64,000 bases of DNA, from assembly GCA_034359265.1 (NCBI GenBank), contig CP136890.1, forward strand, positions 66,217,501-66,281,500. The letters run 5' to 3'. The notes below the pieces were generated by a model, which was given only the letters and a program-made list of their open reading frames with translations, ran no database searches and was not told the DNA's origin. Shown here piece after piece: positions 35,807 through 51,401 of this stretch (position 1 is its first letter; every line of letters starts with the position of its first letter). The position numbers and the translations under genes are program-made. The DNA comes from Canna indica (lineage: Eukaryota; Streptophyta; Magnoliopsida; Zingiberales; Cannaceae).

Positions 35807-37198
35807 TGGGGCGTTTGATTGCCCGCAAGTACAAATGTTGCAACTCTAATTGCAGTATTTAAATAACAAATTTGTTTGATTGACTGCAAAAATATTTACT
35901 AATTGGAACTTGTAATTCTAATTCCATTTGCGGGCCGCAAATGGAATTGAAGCCCAAATAGCTCGCAATACAAGATTGCATGCTGCAAAAATAATAATTT
36001 AAATATTAATAAATAATTAATTTTGACGACTTAGAGTCGTCGAATGGAGACAGGATAAATATCAAAGTTGTAGATTTTCGCGCGATGAACGCGATTGTAG
36101 TGTCAGATTTTAGATTTGATGTTATTTGATAAAAAAATTTAATATATTTTTAGTATTATACAAAAATTAAAAATTATTAATTTATCAGACTAGGTTTGGC
36201 AAATAGTGTTGGGCCTAAGTTTTCAACTCGGCCCGAAAAAATGTGTCAGGCCAGGCGCGAAAAAGATCGTGACCGGCCTGGCCCAAAAAAGTTTGTCCAC
36301 GGCCCGGCCCACCTGAAAAATTCGTACTCGGCCCGGCTCAAAAAAAATTATGAACGATTCGGCCCGGCTCAGCCCGACCCAAAAAATTTTTTGCCCGACC
36401 CGGTCCGAAAAATTTCGTGCTCGGCCCGGCTTAAAAAAAATTGTGAATGATCCGACCCGGCTCGAAAAAATTCGTGCCCGATCGGCCCGAAAAAATGTGC
36501 ACGACCGACTCAAAAATGTTGTGCCCAGCCCGGCCCAGAAAAATTCGTGCTAGGCCCGGCCCGAAAACTTTCATGCTCAGCCCGACCTAGCCCGACACGA
36601 AAAAATTTGTGCCCAACCTGGCCCAAAAAGTTTCATGACCGCCCCGGCTCGAAAAAATTCGTGCACGGCTGGGCTCATCCCGGCTCGGCCCGACCCAAAA
36701 AAATTCGTGCCTGACCCGTCCCAAAAAAGCTTGTGCCCTGCCGGTCCCGAAATAATTCATGCCCAACCTGGCCCAAAAAAATTCATGTCCAGCCCGACCC
36801 GAAAAAAAATCGTGCCCGGCCCGGCTCAAAAAAATTCATGCTCGGCCCAGCTCGGCTCGAAAAAATTTGTGCCCGGCCCGGCCCAACTCAGCCCGTCCTT
36901 GCCCGGCTCGGTCTGACCCGAAAAAAATCGTTCCCAACTCGGTCTGAAAAAATTTGTGCCCAGCCCGGCTCGAAAGTATTCGTGCTCAGCCTGGCCCGAC
37001 CAGATAGAATTCGTAAAATACAAGTTGCAAGTGTAATTGCAATTTTCATTTGCTATTAGTTAAACGCTTGCAAATAGAAGTTGCAACTCTACTTGCGGGC
37101 AACCAAACAGTATGCTGCAAAATTTATTTGCGGGCATTTACTTTTGCATGCAAATAGATTTTGCAACATTTGTACTTGCGGGCAACCAAATGCTCCCA
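35807..37198. mobile_element. TIR element carrying a GGCCCGG minisatellite
   Basis: The ends are inverted repeats over at least 30 bp: inward from the left, GTTTGATTGCCCGCAAGTAC; from the right, ATTTGGTTGCCCGCAAGTAC; both continue AAATGTTGCAA. GTTGCAACTC-TTGCGGGCA words recur inside both ends. I found no convincing TSD. The superfamily (hAT or PIF/Harbinger) is undecided. No transposase. Confidence 0.6.
36226..37008. repeat. ~27-30-bp degenerate minisatellite, CGGCCCGrCCCGAAAAAATT
   Basis: About 25 units of the form CGGCCCGGCTCGAAAAAATTCGTGC with variable spacing. Lack of stops in several frames comes from the repeat alone, so the long proline/lysine/arginine open frames here are not genes. 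Confidence 0.85.
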
Positions 37199-38901
37199 TA
37201 GTGAACTAATGGTTCTAACAAAGGTCTAGGTTTAAAAATATTGTTCTAGACATCCAAACCTCATACTGAACCAATTGGAGCATTATTCTTTTACTTGTCA
37301 ACCAAGCTCTATTTAATAAAGGGGTTGCTCGATTGAATAAAGGGTTTGACAGATTAAAATATTGCAATACTATATCAACAGATTGAGATCGAGTAAATAC
37401 CAACTCTTGAATCGTTGATAGAAGACCAACTAGAATGGCAATACAAGTGATCAACAGTTCCAATAATGAGATGATTGAGCCATAATTTAGGTGCGATGAC
37501 TTATATTCATGCCATGTAGAAAATAGAAATCAAGCATATCCTGACCTTATCTAGTCTTTTAAAGTCTAATAACGCACCGGAAAGAAAGATATTCAAATGA
37601 AGCGTGCATACAACTGCTTTGAATTATATCTACCTGGTTTGACAAAGATTAATCTAAACCAAATGAAATATTGAGGTTAGTCTAAATTATGATCTTGGAC
37701 TCTATGGTTGACACATGTTCTAGAACCTCAGGCGTGGTTACAAAGCATACAAACATGTGGGTATGCAAATTTAATATATCATTTGAAATTCCCACCATCC
37801 TAAAGGTTTCTCTAAGAATATAAAATGCAATTAGATCATGGAGAAGATAAAGCTCATGTGCTAAACCTTACACATGATAAACTTTACACATATATCTAAG
37901 AATAAAATTGAACACCAGTGAGACACTAAGTACATGTCCCTGCTAAAACTACAGCAGTAAGAAGATAACAGACATGTGAGTAGTTTTCCTAGCCGACTCT
38001 GATGGATTTACTTGAATCTGAAAGGAAAAAAGCATTTGCTGCAATGACTGAGATAAAGATTTGTCAACATAGTGCCCCTGGTCAGAGAAGGCTTAAATGG
38101 TGTAACAAATTGTTCAGAGAATTTTCTAAGAGCTTGAACTCCATAGACCTGAAAAACACACAACATAATGACTGGACATATATGCCAACTTATTATTCAA
38201 ATAATTGATTGAGGTAACATATGAATACTAGCATGCAAAATGATACACAGGTTCTAGATTTGTGTATATATAATTTACATCAGATTTACTGATGTTGACA
38301 TTGTCTATGATTTATTCTTGCTCAGACAAAGTGACATTTGTAATATATATATATATATATAATATATATATTATATATACAAAGATAGCACTCACGAAAA
38401 GAGATCTCAACACAGGTACACACCTTATGATACCAGAACAACTTCCACCTGACATGTTATCCACCTAGTTAGCACTAGTATTAAATTCATGCACAAAAAT
38501 GCTTTGCAAGCTTATGTGCATTGTCATAACAAGTAGAAAGAAAATCCTTAAAACTAAAACTAAGAAGTAACCTGCAGTACATAGTAGGCACAAAACAATC
38601 TTAACTTTCATGTAGAACTTCAATCATCCTTCCACACACATATACAAATATCAGCTTTTCCTCCTAGTATTCATCTATTCTTGTTGCATGTCAGCCTAGT
38701 ACATCATAACATGATTCAAACGGGACCAATTTTATCATATGCTGGCATCCAACTGCAATTGTCAACCATACCCATTCTCCCTATCACTACAGTAACTACA
38801 ATGAAAACCAACGCTTATTAGAGAAAATCTAATTTAAACCTCTCTCAATTCGCCAGATTTAGGGCCAAAAACAACATGGATTACCTCCAAAAACTCATGA
38901 A
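37199..38901. other. No confident gene; possible 3' part of the split gene
   Basis: AT-rich with moderate complexity, like plant introns. 38343-38379 is a (TA)n run. Open frames at 37215-37463 (minus) and 38002-38208 (plus) have no recognisable family or splice context. Confidence 0.35.
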
Positions 38902-42640
<3,739 letters not shown>

Positions 42641-42895
42641 GATGGAATTGAGGAATGAGAGTATGAGACAGCCATTATTTATTTTTAATTTTAAGACACT
42701 TAATTATTTTTTTAACCGTATAAAAAATTTAGAGACCAAAATTTATTATAAATATAATATTAGAGTCTATTTTCTTTGTTTGTCTTTAAATCTTATATTT
42801 GAAGACAAATAATTAATGATTTCTAAAAATTTGTCTCTAATTGAGGCTTTTGTTGTATTGATAATAACTCTATCTAGACCGTGGCTGATAAAGTT

Positions 42896-44861
42896 TTTCA
42901 TTTCGCTCGATCACCGACGAACATGCTCGTAGATAGCTGGGTCGCTTCACCAGGACACGAAACACCAATGGGCCGGCGATGAGAGGGAATCCAAGTGAGG
43001 CGGGGAAGCAGGCCCCTGACCCAATTGGAGAACCATACAGACCTCCTCCATGAACCAAATTCGACGCACTTGGTGGAAGGACACGGGTATGCGCCCCAAT
43101 AAGATCCACACCCGACAATAACGACGAGCCCGGACCCAATGAGAACCCGCCTGGTTGAGTCACGCCAAGTACCCCGCCAGTCCAGTAGTCTAAACCACCA
43201 TGCACCAAGCACCAGACATGCGGGCAGGCCCCGGTTAGAGCAACAGGCCCCACAAAATTCAAACTCCTACTCGCGGATGGGGGAAACTCGAAGGGAGCGG
43301 CGGTGTCGGAGGGTGGGGCGACCGGCAGGTCCGAGGGGATGCCGTATTGGGGAGAGTTACCAGATGGATGATGGGGGATGAATCCATCCGACGCCGCAAA
43401 AGACGAGGACGCGTAATCCGCCGAGTGATCGTTCCCTGCATCCCCGTCCTGGAAACCACGTTCACGAGGCAAATGACCCCCCTGCATGTCGGGAAGCGGC
43501 CCCTCCCACTGGCTTCAGACGATGCCGATATGGACAGTAAACACGTGGCTCGCAGCATGGACCTCGATAAAACGAGGTATCTCATCCAGGCTGTGGCAAG
43601 CCACTTGGATGTGGCAATCCTGTATCTCTCCCCATACTATCGAGTTGCGATCGACGATCACCAAGCTCGTAAAAGATCTGGCGAAACATGCAAGGTCTGT
43701 ATTATTCCAATATTCAAGCGGGAGACCATGCAGTCGCAGCCCCACTTGCAGTCGTAGAGGATCAGGTGCACTGCCGGAGTCGAAATCCCACTCGGAAAAC
43801 TCAAGCACGACCGGACTGAGGCAAAGGCAATGCCACTCCAGGAGAGAGGCTTTGTCCCGAGAGGAGGGGAAAAGTAGAAGGAGGCTCCCGTCTAGCAAGT
43901 CACGAGCTATCCACAACAGGAAGTCCCCATTTAAAACAGTGAAGAAAGATGCAAGTTGATGCACAATATGATCCCTTGGGCAGCAAGCACCACTAACAAC
44001 CACCCGAATACCCTTCCGGCGGAGAAGCTCACGGCCTTCCAATGTTGCGATTGATGCCAACAAGAAACACTTGTCACGGAGGGGTCTGGTGTAATCCATG
44101 GCGGGAGCCGATGACAAGGAAGCTTCCACTGCGGGTGCAATGACAGGAGTGCAAGTGGCAAAAGGTGTGGCAGAGGGTGTAGGAGATGAAGGAGGCGAAG
44201 CCTGCGCTTTAAAGGGGGGGGGGATGAACTTCTCGTTTGTCTCGAGCAATGACGTCCGCGATTACCAGAGGCGAAACAGACGAAACAATGTGACTGGTAG
44301 GAGCAGTCGCGGGGGAGGTGACCCCGGCGGAAACAGTTGAAGCAGCCGCCCTTCAGTCTGAGGGAAGAGAAGAAATCTGCAATACTAGGAGCAGGGAGCT
44401 GCACACGTGATCGAGACTCGCGGTAAGAAGAGCCCGCTTTTAAGATCGAGGCAGGTCTACGTAGAAGCAGGTCACGACAATAGCTCCATCCAACAACGAG
44501 AGGAGGGCCGATTAATATCCACGACAGAGACCCGCTTGACATCAGCCACAACAGGCAAATATATCGCGTCAGGCGGCGATGGTTCGGATGTAACAGGAGT
44601 CGCATATATGGCATCTCTAGCCAATGCAGTACCCGAAATTCGGGAGTCAGCATGAATCGTGAGAGGAGATAGTTTGGATGATGAGCGGGACTTCCCGATA
44701 ATCCGGGATCGCGAGGACGCATATACAGAACGAGAAGCAATGAAATCAGACGGGACCGAGCGGTGGTAAGAGGAACTTACCCGTGACAAAGAAACCAATG
44801 AAGATCCAAAAGGACGAGTGCAGGTCGATGTACGAGAGCTTTTGCGAGAAATCACCTGCGT
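42896..44861 (-). pseudogene. LINE ORF1: zinc knuckle and DUF4283-like domain
   Basis: From 44861 down: WTQVISRKS, a serine/arginine-rich stretch, then near 44340 a CCHC pair, GCFNCFRRGHLPRDC and HCFVCFASGNRGRHC. 44249-43515 encodes a DUF4283-like RNA-binding region with EGRELLRRKGIRVVVSG, LLLFPSSRDKASLLEW, LRLHGLPLEYWN and GEIQDCHIQ. After 43487 it is low-complexity and Pro/Ser/Gly-rich. The protein would coat LINE RNA. Zinc knuckle before DUF4283 is an arrangement I know best from monocots. Frameshifts lie near 44250 and 43500. Confidence 0.85.
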
Positions 44862-46400
44862 CCATCCTGAAGGCGAAATGACGATACTAGATGAGATGAA
44901 TAGTGTGTTTACTAATTCGATTAACCTAAATTTTAATTTAATCGTTTTCTTGATTAGTTAGGCGAATTTCAATTATGCGATTTAAATGCGGAAGCAATAA
45001 TAAATAATTAAGCCCAAATCAAGATCAATGCAAACACAAGTGATATATAGTGGTTTGTCTCCAATGCCTACTCCACTACCTAAGCACTCCGCTTAGGATT
45101 TCCAAACTAATTTTACTAGATTAATTTGAGTCTCCCTTACAATGAGGATTTTGAATCGAAGAGTCGCACTCTCGACCTAAGGCACTTCCACACCCGAAAG
45201 TTTTCGTCTTCTTATCGCGAGCACTCTTCCACCTCTACCCTAAGGGACAACTTAACTAATCCAAATAAAACTTAGTTTACACAGGTGGCTTTACTCCTTC
45301 ACAACAAGGAAACCACTTTCCACACAGAAGACCCACCTGGTCTTCTACAGACGCAAATACAGGAGTTGAAAGATAGAATAAACAAAAGCTTATTACAAGA
45401 AGAGGAATTGAATTCTTATCACTATTGGACGCCTCTTCTTCACGCGCCTAATCAGCTTGATCAACCCTTTGAAGTATAACACTTTTGGCAGTAAGGGATC
45501 AAGACTTAGCAGACGAACACTTGGCGCTTTGAAGATTTGGAAGATGCAATTAGATCACTCTTTTGAACCTTTTATCATCAAAGATCTTAGAGAGAAAAAT
45601 GTTCAGTAAAAAGATTAGAAGGGAGTATATATAGGTCTAGCTGAAATAGGGCGTCGACGGGATTATTTTTGACCGTTACAGATGCCCGATCGATGGTCTG
45701 ATCGAAGCATCGGTCGACCGGCCATTCAACCGCTAGCTCACTGTAATGTTTTTTCTCTGATCGGTCGACCGACGGGTCGACCGCTCGACGGAAAAATGAA
45801 TACTTCATACCCGGTCGACTAGTCGGTCGATCGAAGCCAGCTTCTATAAGCATTCGGTCGACCGATTGTCGCGAGATTTGGCGCGGTCGACCAGTCGGTC
45901 AACCGATTGTCGCGAGATTTGGCGCAGTCGACCAGTCGGTCGACCGATGAACTTTTTGCCAATTTTTGGCATTTGTCTATCGACCGACGCAGCGATAGCC
46001 ATATGATTTCACCAAATTCGGTCGATCGACTGGTCGACCGAATGGCTACTGCCATTTTTTTGGCAACATTCGATCGACCGAATTGGCTGCTGCCAATGCT
46101 TTTACTCCATTTGGTTGACCGAAACAGAGCTGAAAATTTTTCTAGCTTGGATTTTTCATTTTGCACACGATTTTCGGCTTCGTTCTTCAATGTTCTTTAT
46201 GATTGAAGGATTGTCCATGCTTTCTAACACATTTTTGATGCACACGTTGACCTGTTTTGAGATTGATCAAGATACGATAGACTTGACAAATCTTTCATCA
46301 ATCCTACAATTTTCATGCTTAAACACTTGTTAAATGGGTTTGTTATCATCAAAATAATTATGAGGAAATATAGCATGAAGGAAGAGCCCTTCAGCTAACA
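44862..46400 (-). mobile_element. Solo Sirevirus-like LTR (copy F), divergent, inside LINE ORF1
   Basis: Reads TGAAGGCGAAATGACG to CAGCTAACA, 1539 bp, flanked by CATCC (44857-44861) and TATCC (46401-46405). With the LTR and one TSD copy left out, the LINE frame continues as SLDEGWTQVISRK. It carries the longest GGTCGACC array of any copy (45640-46090), including a ~41-bp tandem repeat at about 45861-45945. Confidence 0.85.
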
Positions 46401-46598
46401 TATCCCTCATCCAGCGAGCACGATCCCTCCTTGGGGAAGGAAGAAGATTTAACCGTCCTAGGCAGGGACGAGGTAGCCACCAGACGGGCACGCCAGGACA
46501 GGCATGGAGGTGGGGTGGGGGGAGGGGGGGGGGGTTGGGGGCGCCCGCTAGTAAGGTGGAGCACTAGAGACCTTACTCTTCTCTCCAGACCGTATAAA
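46401..46598 (-). pseudogene. LINE ORF1 N-terminal part / 5' end
   Basis: Encodes SLPRTVKSSSFPKEGSCSLD just before LTR F. Above it, a G-run at 46510-46545 reads as prolines on the minus strand. The start codon is not identifiable. The sequence changes to Sirevirus-like AT-rich DNA near 46598. Confidence 0.6.
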
Positions 46599-48495
46599 AA
46601 ATTATAACTTAGCATGGTTTCCTTCGAAATAGGCATGAACACATGAAAATGACTAAGTATCAAATTTTGCTATCTACTCATGTTTTCTCTAACTTAGGCA
46701 TCTAGGCATCTAACATGAGAGAATCTAAGTTTGTGAGTCATGTTTGGGCTAAAATAAAATTTCTAAGTTCATTTTTCATCCTATCTTGATTTCAATGAAA
46801 AATTGATATTTCTAGCTTTCATTCAAGTTATCAAAATCATTCCTAGAAATGATTTTACTCAAGCAATGGTGTGAACGATATTAGAAATAGAATCAAAATG
46901 GTATACGTGAGTTTTCATTTGAAGTTTTTGGTCAAAAAAATCAAAGTAACGAAAAAATGAGTATTTCAAGGGATATTTTGTGTTTCGTAAATCCAACTTC
47001 AAAATTTCATTATAAATTAGATTCTTGATGAAAATTTCTAAAAATTTTACACAACAAGCTAGACTTTTCAATGAAAGTGCATTGTCAAGAATCAATTAAA
47101 AATGACTTTTCTATATTTTTCTAAAAATAACTAAACAAGCTAAAATTCCTAATTGCATTTTCGTAAACATCAATTATTTTCGTAAATATGTTCAGTTTTC
47201 ATTCAAACTTTTATGACACCACATAATGGTCATGTAAAGAGCGTATGTCAAGTTTGAGATAAAATTATGTCCTCAGGTCAAGATATCAACCTAGCATAAT
47301 TTCATTCAAAACTAACCTATGATAACATGAAACTAGATAAGTGACAACCTTGTCATTTACACATGATTTTTCAAACTCCAACCTATGGATACCTAACATG
47401 AGTAAATCTAAATATGTTCCTCAAATATGGATTGAAAATGAGACCTCTAAGTCAATTTATTGACTTGGGTCAACTTGGTTCAAAAGAGATTATCATGAAA
47501 TGATCTCTATATCACTTTATCCTTATCCATATGAATTTTTCATTCTAAATGCATGGAACCATGTCATACCTATTCTTAAACATGTTTATAAAGTTTGGAC
47601 TTAAAATGAAGTGTCCAAGTCGATTTGTTGACTTGGGTCAAACCTTTTTAAGTTTAAGTCCTATAAAGTGGATTTGTTATCACCTTGTTCATCTATACAT
47701 GATTTTTCAAGTTTAAACACCTAGAAGCATGCCATGTGTATATCTAAACATTTTTATTGGGTGTAGACTTAAAAATGAAGTCTCTAATAGATGATTTCAA
47801 CCTAGTGCAAATTTTATTTTATCAAAAATATCATGAAATTACCTAAGTTATCAAATTTTTCTTACTCGTTAAATTCTAAGCATTTATCATGCATAATCAA
47901 TCATGCATGAGTCATAGAGAAATCTTTGAAGCATAATTATTTAAGTGTTACACTAAGATTCTTGGAAAATCGAACTCATACCTTATTCTAGAAAATTTTG
48001 CCAAACTTGTCAACTTTCTTTTCTGATTTCTTCCTAGCCTTCCATTAGAATTTTAATAACTTGCAAGCAATATTCATTAGTAGTATAATGAAAATGTGAC
48101 TACTAGCAAGTCATCAAACTAAGTAGCAAAGAGAATAATCAAATATCGTTATCAATGTCTACTTTGCTAAATAACTTCAAATTCGTTTTTAAATGAATCA
48201 TGATAAAACCAAACGAATTAAGAGATCTCAAGATATGAAATATTTGAAAATTAGATCTCCAACCCTTCCTATTGGTTGAAAAACTGAAAGACCACAATGA
48301 GCCTAAGATTTTGAACCGCAAGGTCGCATGAACACTTTATAGACTACATAGGTTTCCGAGGAGATTGAAAAATCAAAAACAAAAATCATTTTTCAAGAAA
48401 TATATCGAGAGGATAAAACCAACTAGAATCAATCATGTATCATGAACTCCAACTTTAATGAGATAGAAAGAGCATAGGAGATGATACCAAGTAAT
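46599..48495 (-). mobile_element. Sirevirus 3' internal non-coding region
   Basis: AT-rich, gene-free, and similar over several hundred bp to 16440-16960 in the same orientation (AGAAATGATT, GTGAGAACGATA and TTTCATTCAAACTTT words in order). Partly repetitive: TTGACTTGGGTCAA recurs near 47457 and 47624. Cut on the right by a gypsy LTR. Confidence 0.55.
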
Positions 48496-50165
48496 TGTAA
48501 TATCCTAGAAATTATTATTGATTTTCCATTATTGTTTGTGTTTGTCAGCCTAGTGGACCAGTCCGAGGTCGAGCCGAGCCGACTCATGGTCTGGTGCGAG
48601 CTTGCGAGCTCGGGTAATATGAATTATTCAATTTCTTTTCCTGCGTAGATAAATTTATTTAATTATATTGTTGCGTGTGCTTGATTATTAAATTGTATTG
48701 CATGGGTGTGCATGTGTTTGATGTTTATGTGGGGCATGAGGTTAGAGTGAGTTAATTAAGTTTAGTCGGATTAGCGGGTTTGGATCTGGCTCGAGGCGGA
48801 TGCGGGTTGCTAAAATGGTTAGTGGATTTAAGTTTGAGGAGGGGAGTATAACCCCCCCCCCCCTTTTGGCATGCGGCTCCCTATTGGAGCTGCACAATCC
48901 TTGTGATGAGAGGAGCAGCCGAGCCGCCCCTCTCCCTCTTCTCCTCTCTTAGAGCCGACTACTTGGAGTGGAGCCGCCGCCCCCTTTTCCCCCTTGTTTG
49001 AGCTGAGCCACCACCCTTTGAGGCTGGATTCGGAGGCCGCCGCTTGGAAATTCTTCTATATTCCTTCTTCCTAATCAGGTGAGTGATTTTACCTCTCATT
49101 TTCTCAGATTTTCTCTCGTGTTCTTGAGCCGATTTGGGCGTTGTATTGAACTTGTTGTTTTCCATTGAATCATGGGTTTGATCGCCGAGTTCTTCTGTCG
49201 ATTTGTGGGAGGAGGGTCCGAGACTTCCTCTTTATGGCTCGACAACCCTAGGACTACCCTAGGGGTGCTCGACCAAGGGAGAAATAAGGGTGCCCTCAAG
49301 GTGTTCGATGAAATGCCTGCTAAGTGAAGGTTCTTGTCTATCTTTGAGATCTATGCCTTGAGTTGCTTACCAATTTAGGTTCTTATATTGTTGATGCATG
49401 CCTTGAAATTAAATCTGTGATTTTTGGGATATTAATCACATTTTATAAAAATAGGATTTGATCTTGAAGCCTTGGGTGTTCTTGGTATGGGTTCTTGACC
49501 ATGTAGTTTGATTCTTGTTTAAAGATTATCTTGATGCTTGCTAATCTTGGTTAAACAAACATGATTTTATTCTTGTGAGTTTTGTCTCAATGTTATAATT
49601 TTGTTGTGATGGTAATTAAGGATTTATTTTTTGTAAAATTTGGATTATTACCTTGATATGCTGAAAACTCAATTATGCTGAGAACTTCATGCTGAATTGT
49701 TGATTTAGGGCTAATTTTGAAGTCCTTGTTGTGGTGTGTATAGTTTACTGAATAATCATGTAACCTATCATTTCGATCAGAAAATATAGTCTGGATCCAT
49801 AGGTCACACTTTAGAAGTCAAATTCGACTTGGGTACACCAGTTTCGGGCTCAACAGTAAACTGAAAATAAAATCCTAAAACAAAACCCTAATTTTGGTGA
49901 TGATAATTTTAATTGCATAATTTAAATTAAAGGGGCTGCATAATCTAATATGAACCAACAAATAAAGTTTATGCATGAAATAAAACCTCATGGGTTTATC
50001 ATGTTACGAGTCTAGGAGTAGGGATCGGGTATTGGGTGTTGTAGCGTTCTCAATAAAGGCATCCCCAAGACATCGTAGGAGACACTTGACTTAGGTCATA
50101 TTCCGTCATATCTTTATGAATGGCGGAGAGGCTCGGGTAGGAGCCGGATTGCGGGTTTGGCCTGA

Positions 50166-50528
50166 AAGGTTGGATGACTAATTCCCAACCTGTGTTTAAA
50201 TGAATAAGTTCGGATGGGCGAATCTCTATTATTCCTACGCTATCTCTTTGGAACAAGTTCGGATGGGAAAATCTCGATTGTTCCTGTGCTTCCTCGTGGA
50301 ACAAGTTTGGACGGGTAAATCCCGATTGTTCTCGAGTTTCTTTCAAGGAATAAGTTCGAATGAGCAAATCCCGATTATTCATGTGATATCTTAAAGGGAC
50401 AAGTTCGGATGGGCGAATCCCGATTGTTCCTTCGCATTTCGTGGAGCAAGTTCGGATGGGCCAATCCCAATTGCTCTTGAGTTTCTTTATATTAGGATAA
50501 GCTCGGATGGGCCAATCCCAATTATCCT
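50166..50528 (+). repeat. Array of eight hairpin units in the gypsy LTR
   Basis: Units start at 50166, 50202, 50250, 50298, 50347, 50396, 50443 and 50494. Stems: AGGTTGG/CCAACCT, GAATAA/TTATTC, GGAACAA/TTGTTCC, GGAACAA/TTGTTCT, GAATAA/TTATTC, GGGACAA/TTGTTCC, GGAGCAA/TTGCTCT, AGGATAA/TTATCCT. The core GTTCGGATGGGCnAATCCCG is kept between the arms. All pair if G-U is allowed. Confidence 0.85.
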
Positions 50529-50594
50529 AGTATGTTTTATTGCCTTAAGACATGGTAGACTTAGGCCTGTTGTACTTTACTACTAGTGTGTTGG

Positions 50595-50608
50595 ATGCCT
50601 TCGGGCAT
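50595..50608 (+). repeat. UUCG-type tetraloop hairpin in the gypsy LTR
   Basis: ATGCC-TTCG-GGCAT, a 5-bp stem closed by C-G around UUCG. It is preserved at 25383-25396 in the other LTR (minus strand). Confidence 0.75.
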
Positions 50609-51189
50609 GTGGTGACCAGGTGGCCTGATAGCTAGTCACGCTCTTGTGACTTTATTCCTATTTGAGACAAGTGTTTTATCATGTTATATCTTTGTGTTTC
50701 GTTTCTTGTGGGGGTTGGTAGAACCGCTCACTGGGTTCTTTGTACTCACCCATTGTCGTTTTGTTTTTTTGCAGAGCCTGACCGATGAGGTGGGCTGGAG
50801 CACTTGGCGCAGCTGGAGGGCAGAGGAGTCACATTGATCTCATAGCAGTCCTAGTTAGGGGTCGTAGTCGAGTCTTTGGTAGTTTGTCATGCACGCGCGT
50901 TTTCGTATTCTGGAGTTGTAGTCCCTTGGGGACATTCATGCCTTTTATTTCAGATTTTATTTGTAAACGAACTATCGAACTTTGATTTATTATTTCCGCA
51001 CTTTATTGTTTTACTAAACTTGCTTCTAATGAAATCTGATTTGGTTTTCTTTTCATTGAAAATAAAACTCGTTACATTCTTTCCGCTATGTTTTATTATT
51101 ATGAGTTGGCATGTGCATGGGTTAGGCTGCAGGGTATAGGCACGTATACCTTGATCGGTCACGTGACCCTGAGTTGGGGCGTGACAATG

Positions 51190-51201
51190 TGGTATCAGAA
51201 C
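51190..51201 (+). other. Primer-binding site (initiator tRNA-Met type)
   Basis: TGGTATCAGAAC, three bases after the LTR end. One change from TGGTATCAGAGC, the usual plant Met-tRNA primer site. Confidence 0.9.
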
Positions 51202-51401
51202 ATGTGGTTCGGTCTGACTACGAGCTAGAGTTGTTACTTTATAGGGCATTGCTAGCTTGTCGGTATATGGTAGGGTTATGTTATGATATCAATGGGCTAA
51301 GTCTGCACCTCAGCGTGACTTGTGGTTAAGTTTGAAAAAAAATGTTAGGGTGAATTAAATTGTCTAGTTATGATATTTTTCTTTCTAGTGATTCCAGATT
51401 G

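Larger units (their letters stand above)
48496..51186 (+). mobile_element. Ty3-gypsy 5' LTR
   Basis: Runs from TGTAATATC to GGGGCGTGACA (2691 bp) and is followed by a Met-tRNA primer site, so it is a 5' LTR. Same family as 24805-27486. The TATA region near 48845 is weakened to AGTATAACC with a C-run. It contains the hairpin array and the UUCG-type hairpin. ATG-initiated open frames inside are not conserved with the other copy. Confidence 0.9.

Noticed and set aside
36196..37059. Several overlapping Pro/Lys/Arg-rich open frames of 60-108 residues on both strands
   Set aside because: They are produced by the CGGCCCG-AAAAAA minisatellite, whose unit lacks stops in several frames.
43139..43959. 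Plus-strand open frames of 80-157 residues
   Set aside because: They are antisense shadows of LINE ORF1.
46599..48495. 3' LTR F and this internal region as one Sirevirus
   Set aside because: LTR F is followed directly by LINE ORF1 and has its own TSD; no polypurine tract joins it to this region.
50166..50528. Regularly spaced repeats suggesting a CRISPR array (also 25462-25822)
   Set aside because: The units are imperfect hairpins with no unique spacers, they lie inside a retrotransposon LTR in plant DNA, and there are no cas genes.
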